Shown here in pieces: positions 7,888 to 15,769 of a stretch of DNA of 64,000 nucleotides. The notes under the pieces are model-generated. The model did no database searches. It was not told where the DNA came from and saw nothing but the letters and a program-made list of their open reading frames with translations. The DNA is from Coraliomargarita sinensis (lineage in GTDB: Bacteria; Verrucomicrobiota; Verrucomicrobiia; Opitutales; Coraliomargaritaceae), in contig NZ_QHJQ01000002.1 in the NCBI RefSeq assembly GCF_003185655.1, positions 186,001 to 250,000 of the forward strand, given 5' to 3'. Each line of letters begins with the position of its first letter. The stretch's first letter is position 1. The translations under genes were made by a program, and so were the position numbers.

Positions 7888-9060
7888 TTACGCGGGTTGC
7901 ACTGCGAGCTTTTCCAGAACCTTGGGAATTGCTTTTTTGAAACGGAAGAATCCCTTCGTTGCGTGCGGGAAAAGGGTCTGATCCCACCAATGACGGGCCG
8001 TGAAGAGCTCGATATTTTCGGCAGCCAGTTCTGCCTTGAGAAGTTTGAGAATTTCCGGCCAATGGCCGATGGTTGGTTCCGCGGTTATGATTCCATCCAG
8101 TTGTTCACGCTTGGCCCATTCAACAAGCTCGCGGGGAGTTTCAAAGGTGCCTGCACCGGTCGAATTGCCCAGGGCTTTACGCCTGAACTCGACCACTTCA
8201 GGGCATATATCGAGTGCCTCGTAGTGATCCGTGGGAAAATATTTTGCCATACTTGAGGGGGTATTCTGTTCCGGTAGCCATTCCGCTGCACTCAAGTCTT
8301 CCTCGGTCAACAGCAGGCCCAGTTTCAGGCCATCCTGCGGGTGCGTGAGATCGGGCAGGGACATTGGCTTGGGTGGAGGCGCTTCATCCAGTTCGAGCGC
8401 TTCCGTGCTCAGACTTTCTTCGACGCGGAAACGTCCGCTTGTGTATTTCCGGATGTTGTCGGGACGGGCGAGGTAGGTCTTGCCCCGTGTCTGCAGGCCA
8501 GCCACCCAGCGCCAGCTAAGTGTGTTTGACGCCGGGTCGCCGTCGAGGAGGTGGCGCAGAAACCAATCAGCTCCCAGTTGCCAGGGCAGTTTCAGAGTAT
8601 GAATCCAGATACTGGCGTACCACATGCGCGCGTGATTGTGCAGGTAGTTGTGGTCTAGGAGTTCCTGGTTCCAACTGTCGAAGCACTCAATCCCGGTTCG
8701 CCCCTCGATGGCTCTTTGGTAGCCAACGTGGCTGCGAAAATCCTCAAGGAGTGCAGCTCGTTCATTCAAATAGTTTTGCCAGACTGACGGGCGCATTTGC
8801 AGCCAACCTTTCCAGTAAGTACGCCAGCAGACTTCATCGATGAACTTGGACGCATCGGCTGGACTATGCTGCTCCAGTACGGCAGTCACCACCTCCCATT
8901 CGGGCAGGAGTCGGATGCGAATCCATGGTGAGAGCTTGGAGACACTTGCCTTGGTATCCGGGCCGTTGTCGTAGTTGCGCTGTACTGCGTATTCCAGGCC
9001 TGCGTCTGGGAGAAATTTGCTCAGTGCGTTGCAAGCAGCCGACTTTGTGGGTAGAAACAT
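7888..9060 (-). CDS. FAD-binding photolyase/cryptochrome-type protein with swapped domain order
   Basis: The 390-residue protein begins directly with a photolyase FAD-binding domain (about residues 15-225). It shows SKLSPWIRIRLL, FIDEVCWRTYWKG, a ligand loop with HNYLHNHARMWYAS, LLDGDPASN and WRWVAGLQT. The usual N-terminal antenna domain is missing from the front. Instead, residues about 245-390 hold an alpha/beta segment with LKLGLLLTEEDLSAAEWL, then IITAEPTIGHWPEIL and a terminal WWDQTLFPHATKGFFRFKK. These resemble the antenna domain placed after the FAD domain. DNA repair or light sensing is inferred. The gene is the first of a minus-strand operon and faces the DUF2256-photolyase operon across 70 bases. 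Confidence 0.8.
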   Translation of the reverse strand: MFLPTKSAACNALSKFLPDAGLEYAVQRNYDNGPDTKASVSKLSPWIRIRLLPEWEVVTAVLEQHSPADASKFIDEVCWRTYWKGWLQMRPSVWQNYLNERAALLEDFRSHVGYQRAIEGRTGIECFDSWNQELLDHNYLHNHARMWYASIWIHTLKLPWQLGADWFLRHLLDGDPASNTLSWRWVAGLQTRGKTYLARPDNIRKYTSGRFRVEESLSTEALELDEAPPPKPMSLPDLTHPQDGLKLGLLLTEEDLSAAEWLPEQNTPSSMAKYFPTDHYEALDICPEVVEFRRKALGNSTGAGTFETPRELVEWAKREQLDGIITAEPTIGHWPEILKLLKAELAAENIELFTARHWWDQTLFPHATKGFFRFKKAIPKVLEKLAVQPA

Positions 9061-9130
9061 ACTACTGTATCGTATTCAGGCCGAATTCCTGACGAATCCT
9101 TTGAAACCTCACCTTGTGTAGTTTTTATCC
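9061..9130. promoter_or_regulatory. Divergent promoter region of the photolyase cluster
   Basis: These 70 bases separate the start codons of the two arms of the cluster, so both promoters must lie here or inside the flanking genes. A short inverted repeat, TCAGG-N7-CCTGA, lies at about 9076-9092 and could be an operator. I could not assign confident -35/-10 elements. Confidence 0.5.
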
Positions 9131-9289
9131 ATGCGAATCTCCGGTAAAACCGTTGCCAAAAAGGACCTGCCGCAAAAGGAGTGTCCGGTATGTGGCCGCC
9201 CCTTTTCCTGGCGTAAGAAATGGGCCGGTTGTTGGGATTCCGTGGTTTATTGCTCGGAACGTTGTCGGCGGAACCGAAGTGCTCAATGA
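9131..9289 (+). CDS. DUF2256 zinc-ribbon-like small protein
   Basis: This 52-residue protein has the DUF2256 pattern: a basic start (GKTVAKKDLPQKECPVCGRP), FSWRKKW, and VVYCSERCRRNR. The two cysteine pairs, CPVC and CSERC, suggest a small zinc-binding fold. Its TGA overlaps the ATG of the photolyase gene by four bases (ATGA), so the two are probably translationally coupled. In my knowledge DUF2256 often sits next to or is fused with photolyase-family genes in aquatic bacteria. Its biochemical role is not established; a photolyase accessory role is inferred from the linkage. Confidence 0.85.
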   Translation: MRISGKTVAKKDLPQKECPVCGRPFSWRKKWAGCWDSVVYCSERCRRNRSAQ

Positions 9290-10824
9290 GCGAAGCTTTG
9301 CAGTGTGTTTGGTTTAAGCGTGACCTCAGATTGCGGGATCATGCGCCTCTGGCGCGTGCCGCGGAAACGGGGCCGGTTCTGCCGCTCTATATAATCGAAC
9401 CCGAAGTGATCGAAGCGCCGGATTTTGATGCGATGCACTGGCAGTTTATCCGGGAATCTCTGAACGATTTGCAAAGGAATCTCCGAAAGGTAGGCTTGGA
9501 ACTTCAAGTATTACAAGGGAACGCGGTTCAAGTATTTGCTGATTTGCATGCAGAATTCGGATTGGATGGCCTCTGGGCTCACGAAGAGACGGGAAACGCG
9601 ATAACGTTTGAGCGGGACAGGGCGGTCGCGGATTGGGCCAAGCATGCCGGGCTTGCTTTCAGAGAAATTCCGCAGAACGGAGTGGTGCGGCGCCTTAAAG
9701 AGCGGGATGGCTGGGCGCGTATTTGGGAGCGGCGGATGAGTCAGGCGATTCCCGAGATGCCGGAGCAGATTTCTTCAGTCGATGGTCTTTGCCCCTCCGC
9801 AATTCCCGATGCTGCAGAGCTTGGTTTGGAAGCCTCGGACCGTGCGCTTGATCTTCGGGGCGGGGAATGCGAGGCACATCGGGTTCTCGAGAGTTTCATC
9901 AAAGGCCGGGGCGACCGATACCATCGGGAGATGAGCAGCCCGAATACGGCCTACGAAAGTTGTTCCCGGCTGAGTCCTTATCTGGCCTGGGGCTGCATTT
10001 CCATGCGCACGGTCGTGCAGAAATTGCGTGCGGCGGCCGGCGATGCCATTCCCAAGGTGGCGGCACGCTCCTTTCTTTCGCGATGCCATTGGCATTGCCA
10101 CTTCATGCAAAAGCTTGAATCCGAACCGGCGATCGAGTTTCACGCCTTCAACCGTGCCTGTGATGATTTACGACCAAGGAAAGTCGATGCCGGACGCCTC
10201 GAAGCATGGCAGTCCGGACGAACAGGGTACCCTTTTGTGGATGCCTGCATGCGGGCGCTCAAGGCCCGCGGGTGGATCAACTTTCGCATGCGTGCCATGT
10301 TGGTTTCCTTTGCCAGTTATCACCTCTGGCTGGACTGGCGCCATTTTAAGGATTGGCTTGCCTGTCAGTTTATCGACTACGAGCCGGGTATTCACATCTC
10401 ACAGATTCAAATGCAAAGCGGTCTGACGGGGATCAATACCCTGCGCATTTACAACCCGGTTAAGCAGGGCAAGGATCATGACCCGGAAGGTGAGTTTATT
10501 CGCCACTGGGTGCCGGAACTCAGACGGGTGGACACCACGGATATTCATGAACCGTGGAAAATGCCGGATCTCATGCAGTTGGAGTCAAGTTGTCGGCTTG
10601 GGGAAGATTATCCATACCCGATCGTGGACCATCTCGAAGCAGTCCGTCATGCTCGTGCGCAATTTTCAGTGCTGCGAAAGCGTGACGACTACTGGGAGTC
10701 TTCCAAAGAGGTGATGCGGCGCCACGGTAGCCGTAAATCATCAGAAAACCGGCGACGTCCAAAGCGGCCCAAGCGTAAGTCCGACGGGCAAACCGAGATC
10801 AGTTTGCATGACGAAGAAACATAA
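9286..10824 (+). CDS. Cryptochrome/deoxyribodipyrimidine photolyase family protein
   Basis: From the ATG at 9286 the product is 512 residues. The start is fixed by its overlap with DUF2256 and by the classic opening VWFKRDLRLRDHAPL. Residues about 5-165 form the antenna-binding Rossmann domain. The FAD domain includes NTAYESCSRLSPYLAWG, GYPFVDACMRALKARGW and NFRMRAMLVSF. The loop that is usually DGDxxxN-WQW is DYEPGIHISQIQMQSG here, followed by GINTLRIYNPVKQ, so it belongs to a non-canonical photolyase/cryptochrome subclass. The C-terminus is a basic tail (RRRPKRPKRK) that may bind DNA. It overlaps the next gene by 17 bases. Confidence 0.92.
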   Translation: MSEALQCVWFKRDLRLRDHAPLARAAETGPVLPLYIIEPEVIEAPDFDAMHWQFIRESLNDLQRNLRKVGLELQVLQGNAVQVFADLHAEFGLDGLWAHEETGNAITFERDRAVADWAKHAGLAFREIPQNGVVRRLKERDGWARIWERRMSQAIPEMPEQISSVDGLCPSAIPDAAELGLEASDRALDLRGGECEAHRVLESFIKGRGDRYHREMSSPNTAYESCSRLSPYLAWGCISMRTVVQKLRAAAGDAIPKVAARSFLSRCHWHCHFMQKLESEPAIEFHAFNRACDDLRPRKVDAGRLEAWQSGRTGYPFVDACMRALKARGWINFRMRAMLVSFASYHLWLDWRHFKDWLACQFIDYEPGIHISQIQMQSGLTGINTLRIYNPVKQGKDHDPEGEFIRHWVPELRRVDTTDIHEPWKMPDLMQLESSCRLGEDYPYPIVDHLEAVRHARAQFSVLRKRDDYWESSKEVMRRHGSRKSSENRRRPKRPKRKSDGQTEISLHDEET

Positions 10825-11059
10825 AAAGCTATCGGCCGGGGCTACGGACCGTGTCATCGGGATGGCATGGCAGGACCGCTGTTCGTTTGAGCGGATCGAA
10901 GATGTTTCCGGATTGACTGAACCGGAGGTAATCAAGCTGATGCGGGCGAACCTAAAGCCCTCCAGCTTCCGCCGATGGAGAAAGCGTGTGAGTGGACGTG
11001 TGACGAAGCATCGCAAGCGTTTTAAGCGATTTGAGGCCTTTAAAGGTTCCTTTGAGTAG
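10808..11059 (+). CDS. TIGR03643 family protein
   Basis: The 83-residue basic protein has the conserved TIGR03643 layout: DRVIGMAWQDRCSFERI, then GLTEPEVIKLMRANLKP, SSFRRWRKRVSGR and TKH. The family often occurs with photolyase-type genes in marine bacteria. The middle resembles a helix-turn-helix (SGLTEPEVIKLM), so a DNA-binding or adaptor role is possible but unproven. The start overlaps the photolyase 3' end by 17 bases, placing it in the same operon. Confidence 0.85.
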   Translation: MTKKHKKLSAGATDRVIGMAWQDRCSFERIEDVSGLTEPEVIKLMRANLKPSSFRRWRKRVSGRVTKHRKRFKRFEAFKGSFE

Positions 11060-11070
11060 CATTAGTGGGG

Positions 11071-11319
11071 ATGGGGGATCGTCAGAATATACGTGCTTCC
11101 ATCCTGAAGCTTCTGCAGGCCCGTCAAGAGAACGCGACGATATGTCCGAGTGAAGCGGCTCGTGATGTGTTTGATCGATCCGAATGGAGTGCCCGGATGA
11201 CTCTCGTTCGAGATGTGGCGGCAGGGATGGCAAGCGAAGGGCAGATCGAATTCTGTCAAAAGGGCGAGGCGGTGGACCCGGCAACTGTCAGGGGGCCGGT
11301 ACGTTTAAGGCTGAAGTGA
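11071..11319 (+). CDS. DUF3253 family protein
   Basis: From the ATG at 11071 the protein has 82 residues; a GTG two codons earlier is also possible. It shows the DUF3253 features: ATICPSEAARDVF, an R-x-L/T-V-R-D-VA segment, and the closing KGEAVDPATVRGPVRLRL. The fold is probably a small winged helix. It is 11 bases after the TIGR03643 gene, completing a DUF2256-photolyase-TIGR03643-DUF3253 series. No biochemical function is known to me. Confidence 0.82.
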   Translation: MGDRQNIRASILKLLQARQENATICPSEAARDVFDRSEWSARMTLVRDVAAGMASEGQIEFCQKGEAVDPATVRGPVRLRLK

Positions 11320-11372
11320 ATGGATGAGACGGAATGCGTAAGCTCAGGGTCTCGGAATCGATGGGTTCTGAC

Positions 11373-11792
11373 ATGAATCAACGTTTCGTATATCAATCAG
11401 AAGTATATTTTGACGAATTGGATGCTCTTGGTGTTCTGCATCATACCCGCTACATGCTACACCTTGAGCGAGCACAGCAAAAGTTTTTCGAGCATCTGCT
11501 CGGAGTGAACGACTTCAATGCCGAGCGCGATGAGGATATCTATGTGGTCGTGCACAGCTTGGAGACACGTTTTCGCGAACCTTTTCAAAAACCCGGTCCG
11601 ATCGAGGTGGATTATGGTATCGAGCGAATTCGCAGTGGCGGGGTGACCATGGATTTCAAGATCCGCGATCCGAATGGCGGCAAACTGTACTGTGAGGGTA
11701 AACGCACGGTCTGTAAGCTTTCCGCGCAGACGCACCAGCCTGCGCCCTGGACAGAGCCCTTCCGACAAGCCATGGAGACTTACCTGAAATGA
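11373..11792 (+). CDS. Acyl-CoA thioesterase of the 4HBT (hotdog) family
   Basis: From the ATG at 11373 (MNQRFVYQSEV) the product is 139 residues; in-frame ATGs at 11334 and 11361 would add a short leader. It shows the hotdog thioesterase pattern EVYFDELDALGVLHHTRYM, with Asp in the usual catalytic place, and HLERAQQKFFEHLLG. Enzymes of this group hydrolyse acyl-CoA thioesters. It is probably co-transcribed with the ADP-ribosylglycohydrolase gene, which it overlaps by four bases. Confidence 0.85.
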   Translation: MNQRFVYQSEVYFDELDALGVLHHTRYMLHLERAQQKFFEHLLGVNDFNAERDEDIYVVVHSLETRFREPFQKPGPIEVDYGIERIRSGGVTMDFKIRDPNGGKLYCEGKRTVCKLSAQTHQPAPWTEPFRQAMETYLK

Positions 11793-12793
11793 ACGACCGA
11801 TTACAAAATGCCATGCTGGGTGCTCTGGTGGCCGATGCAGTCTCGATGCCGGTTCACTGGTATTATGACAGGAATGCTTTGGACCGTGACTACCCGAATC
11901 TTGAAACCTATCAGGCACCGAAAAATCCGCATCCGGACAGTATTCTCTGGCGTTCCAAGTATACGCCTCGCAACAAGGACGCCGATATTCTGCACGAGCA
12001 GGCAAAATATTGGGGGCAAAAAGGCGTGCACTACCACCAGTTTCTCCCGGCCGGCGACAATACCGTAAACTTCCTGCTGGGGGCGCAACTCTACCGCTCC
12101 ACGGTCGCAACCGGTAAATACGACCCGGATGCCTGGCTGGAGATCTACATCAATTCCCTGCGTACACCCGGCTGGCATGCGGATACTTACCTCGAAGAAT
12201 ATCACCGCGCATTTTTCGACAATCTCGCCCGGGGTAAAAAGCCTGCCGAATGCGGGATCAAAGATATACATATCGGGGGTCTTACCCCGGTTCCCTTCTT
12301 GTTGGCCGCGCTTGATGCGATTGGGGAGACTTCGCTGGATGCCGACCTTCCGACGGTCGAAGCCCATCTTGCCTTGACTCACCATGGGTCCGAGATTGCC
12401 TCAACGGGGCGCGCATTCACCCGCATGCTCCATGCACTTGCTTCCGGGACAGACCTTCGGGCGGCAATCATTGAGAACGCTTCGGAATGCGTAAGCGAGG
12501 GACAACTCGACACCTGGGCCCAATTTGAGGATCGTGATGTGGTGGGTCGTTATTTGACTACTGCCTGCTACCTTCCGGATTCGTTTACAGCCTCACTTTA
12601 CCTCGCATGGAAATATCATGATGATTTCAGCGCGGGCGTGATTGCCAACGCACGTTGTGGGGGAGATAACGCGCATCGAGGTGCCGTCGTCGGGGCCTTG
12701 CTGGCAGCGGCAAACGATATTCCCGAACAGTGGTTGAAGAATCTGAAGTCTATGGAGCGTCTTCGCTGCGACACGTTGAAACCTACTTTCTGA
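11789..12793 (+). CDS. ADP-ribosylglycohydrolase family protein
   Basis: The 334-residue protein begins LQNAMLGALVADAVSMP and ends its conserved part with ARCGGDNAHRGAVVGALLAAAN. The acidic and glycine-rich stretches match the ADP-ribosylglycohydrolase fold, which binds magnesium and removes ADP-ribose from proteins or related substrates. No signal peptide is visible. The ATG overlaps the thioesterase stop by four bases. The actual substrate cannot be told from sequence alone. Confidence 0.88.
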   Translation: MNDRLQNAMLGALVADAVSMPVHWYYDRNALDRDYPNLETYQAPKNPHPDSILWRSKYTPRNKDADILHEQAKYWGQKGVHYHQFLPAGDNTVNFLLGAQLYRSTVATGKYDPDAWLEIYINSLRTPGWHADTYLEEYHRAFFDNLARGKKPAECGIKDIHIGGLTPVPFLLAALDAIGETSLDADLPTVEAHLALTHHGSEIASTGRAFTRMLHALASGTDLRAAIIENASECVSEGQLDTWAQFEDRDVVGRYLTTACYLPDSFTASLYLAWKYHDDFSAGVIANARCGGDNAHRGAVVGALLAAANDIPEQWLKNLKSMERLRCDTLKPTF

Positions 12794-12798
12794 GTATC

Positions 12799-13224
12799 AT
12801 GCGGAAGCGAAACATCCTGCCACTCATATTCTCACTTACGATGAGTTCAGTTACCTTCGCCGAATCGAATCCCCTTGAGTCATTTCGCTGGGAGTATCGT
12901 CTCATTCTGATATACACGCCCACCGAAGAAATTGACGGAGCGCTCGCTAAACTGAAGGCTGCCGAGCCTGAAATTAAAGAGCGTCACATTCTTTGGTTTG
13001 TCTTCAGTGAAAGGGAGTCGCGGACGAATAACTCAGACCCGATTGAAGAGGACTTTCGTACTGAGGTGCTCAGGCACTATTTTGAAGACGGTGAAACAAC
13101 GCAGCTTCGTCTCATTGGTAAAGACGGTGGCATTAAGGAAAAGGCGGATAAACTTATTCTGGAGCGTATATTTTCGCTCATTGATGCCATGCCAATGCGA
13201 CAGGCCGAGATGAAACGCAATTAA
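12799..13224 (+). CDS. Secreted DUF4174 domain protein
   Basis: The chosen start is the ATG at 12799, five bases after the previous stop. It gives a 141-residue protein with a clear signal peptide (MRKRNILPLIFSLTMSSVTFA). The mature part begins with ESFRWEYRLILIYTP and contains IKERHILWFVF and RLIGKDGGIKEKADK, as in DUF4174 proteins, which have a thioredoxin-like outline without a CxxC pair. It probably works in the periplasm. Its 3' end overlaps the converging DJ-1/PfpI gene by four bases. Confidence 0.8.
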   Translation: MRKRNILPLIFSLTMSSVTFAESNPLESFRWEYRLILIYTPTEEIDGALAKLKAAEPEIKERHILWFVFSERESRTNNSDPIEEDFRTEVLRHYFEDGETTQLRLIGKDGGIKEKADKLILERIFSLIDAMPMRQAEMKRN

Positions 13225-13952
13225 TCAAGTAGCTTGAGGATAGCTCTGGCAGTATCTGTCGCGGACGCAGGATTCTGCCCTGTAACCAAGCGCTCCGAAA
13301 CCGCTACTTTGTTTTTGAAGTTATCTGCTTCGACAAATTCGGCACCGAGTTCACGAAGCTTACTCTCAAGTAAAAACGGCATTGCATCGGTCAACTGCAC
13401 AGCCGCTTCCTCTTCATTGGTGAAAGCGGCGACTTTCTTGCCCTTGACCAGAGGCACTCCATCCAATTTGACACCGACAAGAGCCGCCGGACCGTGGCAG
13501 ACTGCTCCGATGATGCCCCCGTTTTTATAGTGCCTGGCGATGCTCTTTCGCACCTTATTCGATTTAGGGAAGTCCCACATGGTTCCGTGCCCTCCGGCAA
13601 AGAAAATCGCGGCGTAAGCTTCGGGGTCCAGTTTGCCTAAATCATGGGTATGTACGACACCCTGAACGGCATCCAGATTGTGCCAGAACGCTTTGTTTAT
13701 AGGATCTTCCAAATCGAAACTCTTGGGGTCCATGGGAGCAAAACCACCTTTGGGGCTGGCAAACTCCACTTCGTAACCCGCTTCGGTGAACACGTGCCAA
13801 GGGTGAGCCACTTCCGAAAGGTAATATCCGGTCGGTGTGTTCGTATCTCCAATCCGGTCGTGGTTGGTCACGACGATAAGAATCGGCTGGGCCGCAGTGG
13901 CACTCGCGGCGATAGATAATAAACTGATAACACGCAGAATGAGAGCTTTCAT
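13221..13952 (-). CDS. Exported DJ-1/PfpI family protein (Hsp31-like)
   Basis: The 243-residue protein has a signal peptide (residues 1-20, ending SATAAQ) and the DJ-1/PfpI fold. The nucleophile elbow is in IIGAVCHGPAALVG, with a Cys followed by His, and the preceding FFAGGHGTMWDF loop is typical of Hsp31-type glyoxalase/deglycase-like enzymes. Members detoxify methylglyoxal or act as chaperones. The signal peptide suggests periplasmic action, which is less usual. The gene is alone on the minus strand and converges on the DUF4174 gene. Confidence 0.87.
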   Translation of the reverse strand: MKALILRVISLLSIAASATAAQPILIVVTNHDRIGDTNTPTGYYLSEVAHPWHVFTEAGYEVEFASPKGGFAPMDPKSFDLEDPINKAFWHNLDAVQGVVHTHDLGKLDPEAYAAIFFAGGHGTMWDFPKSNKVRKSIARHYKNGGIIGAVCHGPAALVGVKLDGVPLVKGKKVAAFTNEEEAAVQLTDAMPFLLESKLRELGAEFVEADNFKNKVAVSERLVTGQNPASATDTARAILKLLD

Positions 13953-14026
13953 GTGTTAATTGTTAAAGCCAACCCCGCTTCTTTTCAAACGCGTTCAACC
14001 TTTATCCCGCTTGAGCAACCCGGCAA

Positions 14027-14641
14027 TTATTCGATAGCACCCAAGAGTTCTTCGGGTGAGAGGCGCTTCTTGTAATCGGGGTTATAGTAGCGAAAGGTGA
14101 TACGGCCTTCTTCGTCGCTTATAAAAACCGCGGGCACGGGCAGGAGGTGGTGTTTTTTCCCGGATGCCGCTTCGATATCGATGTCATAGCTGTCCAGCTT
14201 TGCCAAGGTGGCCTCATCCAGTTTGAAAGTCAGGCCGAAGGCAGTGGCTGCCGCCATCTCTGAATCGGAATAGAGCTCATAATTGAGGTCGGCCTCCTTT
14301 GCGTAGTCCTCAATAACCGCTGGCTTGTCGGGAGAAAGTGCGATGATCTTGTAACCTTGATTGAGTATTTTATCTTCATGCTGGCCGACAGCAGACAGGT
14401 GCTTGGTACAATAGGGGCACCAGCTTCCACGGTAGAAAATAATAACAGCCTTACCGCCTCCGAGGGCCTCTCGAAGACTGACAGGTTTGCCCGATTCGTT
14501 GGTCAAATTCACTACCGGTAGCGTGCTACCGACTTCGACCGGATTTACATTGCGTGGATCGTTCGGTACTGCCTTCGAGGAGGTCATGGCTCCGAATACG
14601 AGCACGGAGAGAAGCGCGAGGGATTTTACTTTTGTCGGCAT
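14027..14641 (-). CDS. Exported peroxiredoxin-like (AhpC/TSA) protein
   Basis: From the ATG at 14641 the product has 204 residues and a signal peptide (MPTKVKSLALLSVLVFGAM). The thioredoxin-like core has the active site FYRGSWCPYCTKHLS, a CxxC in the position of the peroxidatic cysteine, and ends with LLPVPAVFISDEEGRITF. It likely reduces peroxides or acts as a thiol oxidoreductase outside the cytoplasm. A longer start reaching into the desaturase gene is in frame but improbable. It lies 50 bases downstream of the desaturase gene on the same strand. Confidence 0.85.
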   Translation of the reverse strand: MPTKVKSLALLSVLVFGAMTSSKAVPNDPRNVNPVEVGSTLPVVNLTNESGKPVSLREALGGGKAVIIFYRGSWCPYCTKHLSAVGQHEDKILNQGYKIIALSPDKPAVIEDYAKEADLNYELYSDSEMAAATAFGLTFKLDEATLAKLDSYDIDIEAASGKKHHLLPVPAVFISDEEGRITFRYYNPDYKKRLSPEELLGAIE

Positions 14642-14691
14642 GGGGATGAGAGTTCCGGATGCGGGTATTATTCCCTTAAGCTCCCGTATAA

Positions 14692-15660
14692 TCAAGATAC
14701 CCCAACCATCTGCTGCCGCTCGACATCCCAGACTTTGAGTCGCAGGCAACGCAGGATTTCAGACGGGCGTAGTGATGTGGTTTTTGGGGACTGTAGTTCG
14801 GGCATTTTCTCCAGCACTTCCGGTAGACGGTAAAAGGGAATTTTCGCATTCAAGTGGTGGATGTGGTGATAGCCGATATTCGCGGTGAAAAAGTGCATGA
14901 TTGGACTCATTTTACAAAAACTGGAAGAGACCAGGGCAGCGCCTTCATAGGTCCAGCCGTCCTTGTCCATATAAGTTACATCCGAGAAGTTATGCTGTGC
15001 ATAAAAAAGATAAGCGCCCAGTGCACTGGCGATGAAAAAGGGAAGGAAGAGGAGCAGGAAAGCGCTCATCCAGCCAAGAAAGAAAATAACCAGGGTATAA
15101 AGCGTGATGTGAAGCAGGAGTGCGATCACGGAGTCGCGGTGCGCCTTGGGGTCTTCCATTGCCGGAACAATACACATACCGAAAATAAAGACGGAGAAAT
15201 AGCCGCACAGTATGGTTAAAGGATGGCGAATGGCTAAGTACTTGAATCGCTCGTTCTTAGAGGCGTTTTGGTAACGCGCGCGGGTCATGACCGGGTACGA
15301 ACCAATGTGCGAACTGCGAAGTTTGGAATTATGGTTGTGGTGGTGATTGTGTGAGTGTTTCCAGATGCTGCTGGGTGTCATCGCGTAGATACCCCAGAAG
15401 CGCATAAACCAGGCGGCCGGCTTCGATTTTGCCAGAATAGCGTTGTGCTGATGGTCGTGGTAGATCACGAAAAGGCGCACGGTGAGCAGGCCTGTCAGGA
15501 TGGAGGCCGGGATTTTAAGTATCCAGTAGGGCAGCAGCAGTGTTGCGGCCAACGCTGCGATATAGAGCAAGACAGTGGATACGACGACCCACCAACTGCG
15601 GGCGGTATTGTCTTTGGCGAACTCGCGGGTGGCGAGAATGAGCTCTTTTCCGGTTCTCAT
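14692..15660 (-). CDS. Membrane fatty acid desaturase
   Basis: The 322-residue protein has hydrophobic segments at about 25-65, 145-170 and 180-225. It carries the three histidine boxes of membrane desaturases: HDHQH near 68, HNHHHNH near 102 and HHIHH near 268. These bind the diiron centre that inserts double bonds into acyl chains and raises membrane fluidity. It lies downstream of the cold-shock gene on the same strand, separated by a terminator. The position of the double bond and the acyl carrier cannot be predicted. Confidence 0.9.
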   Translation of the reverse strand: MRTGKELILATREFAKDNTARSWWVVVSTVLLYIAALAATLLLPYWILKIPASILTGLLTVRLFVIYHDHQHNAILAKSKPAAWFMRFWGIYAMTPSSIWKHSHNHHHNHNSKLRSSHIGSYPVMTRARYQNASKNERFKYLAIRHPLTILCGYFSVFIFGMCIVPAMEDPKAHRDSVIALLLHITLYTLVIFFLGWMSAFLLLFLPFFIASALGAYLFYAQHNFSDVTYMDKDGWTYEGAALVSSSFCKMSPIMHFFTANIGYHHIHHLNAKIPFYRLPEVLEKMPELQSPKTTSLRPSEILRCLRLKVWDVERQQMVGVS

Positions 15661-15711
15661 GAGAGTCTTTCGTATTTCGGATTCCAGTAGAAAAATTGAG
15701 TTCTACATGTT

Positions 15712-15744
15712 CAAAAAAGCTCCCACGCAGGACGCGAGGGAGCT
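15712..15744 (-). terminator. Rho-independent terminator of the cold-shock gene
   Basis: Read on the minus strand, AGCTCCC pairs with GGGAGCT around a 13-base loop and is followed by a run of six T. It lies 25 bases after the csp stop codon. Confidence 0.85.
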
Positions 15745-15769
15745 GTACTTAAAAGCTGGTGAATTACGC

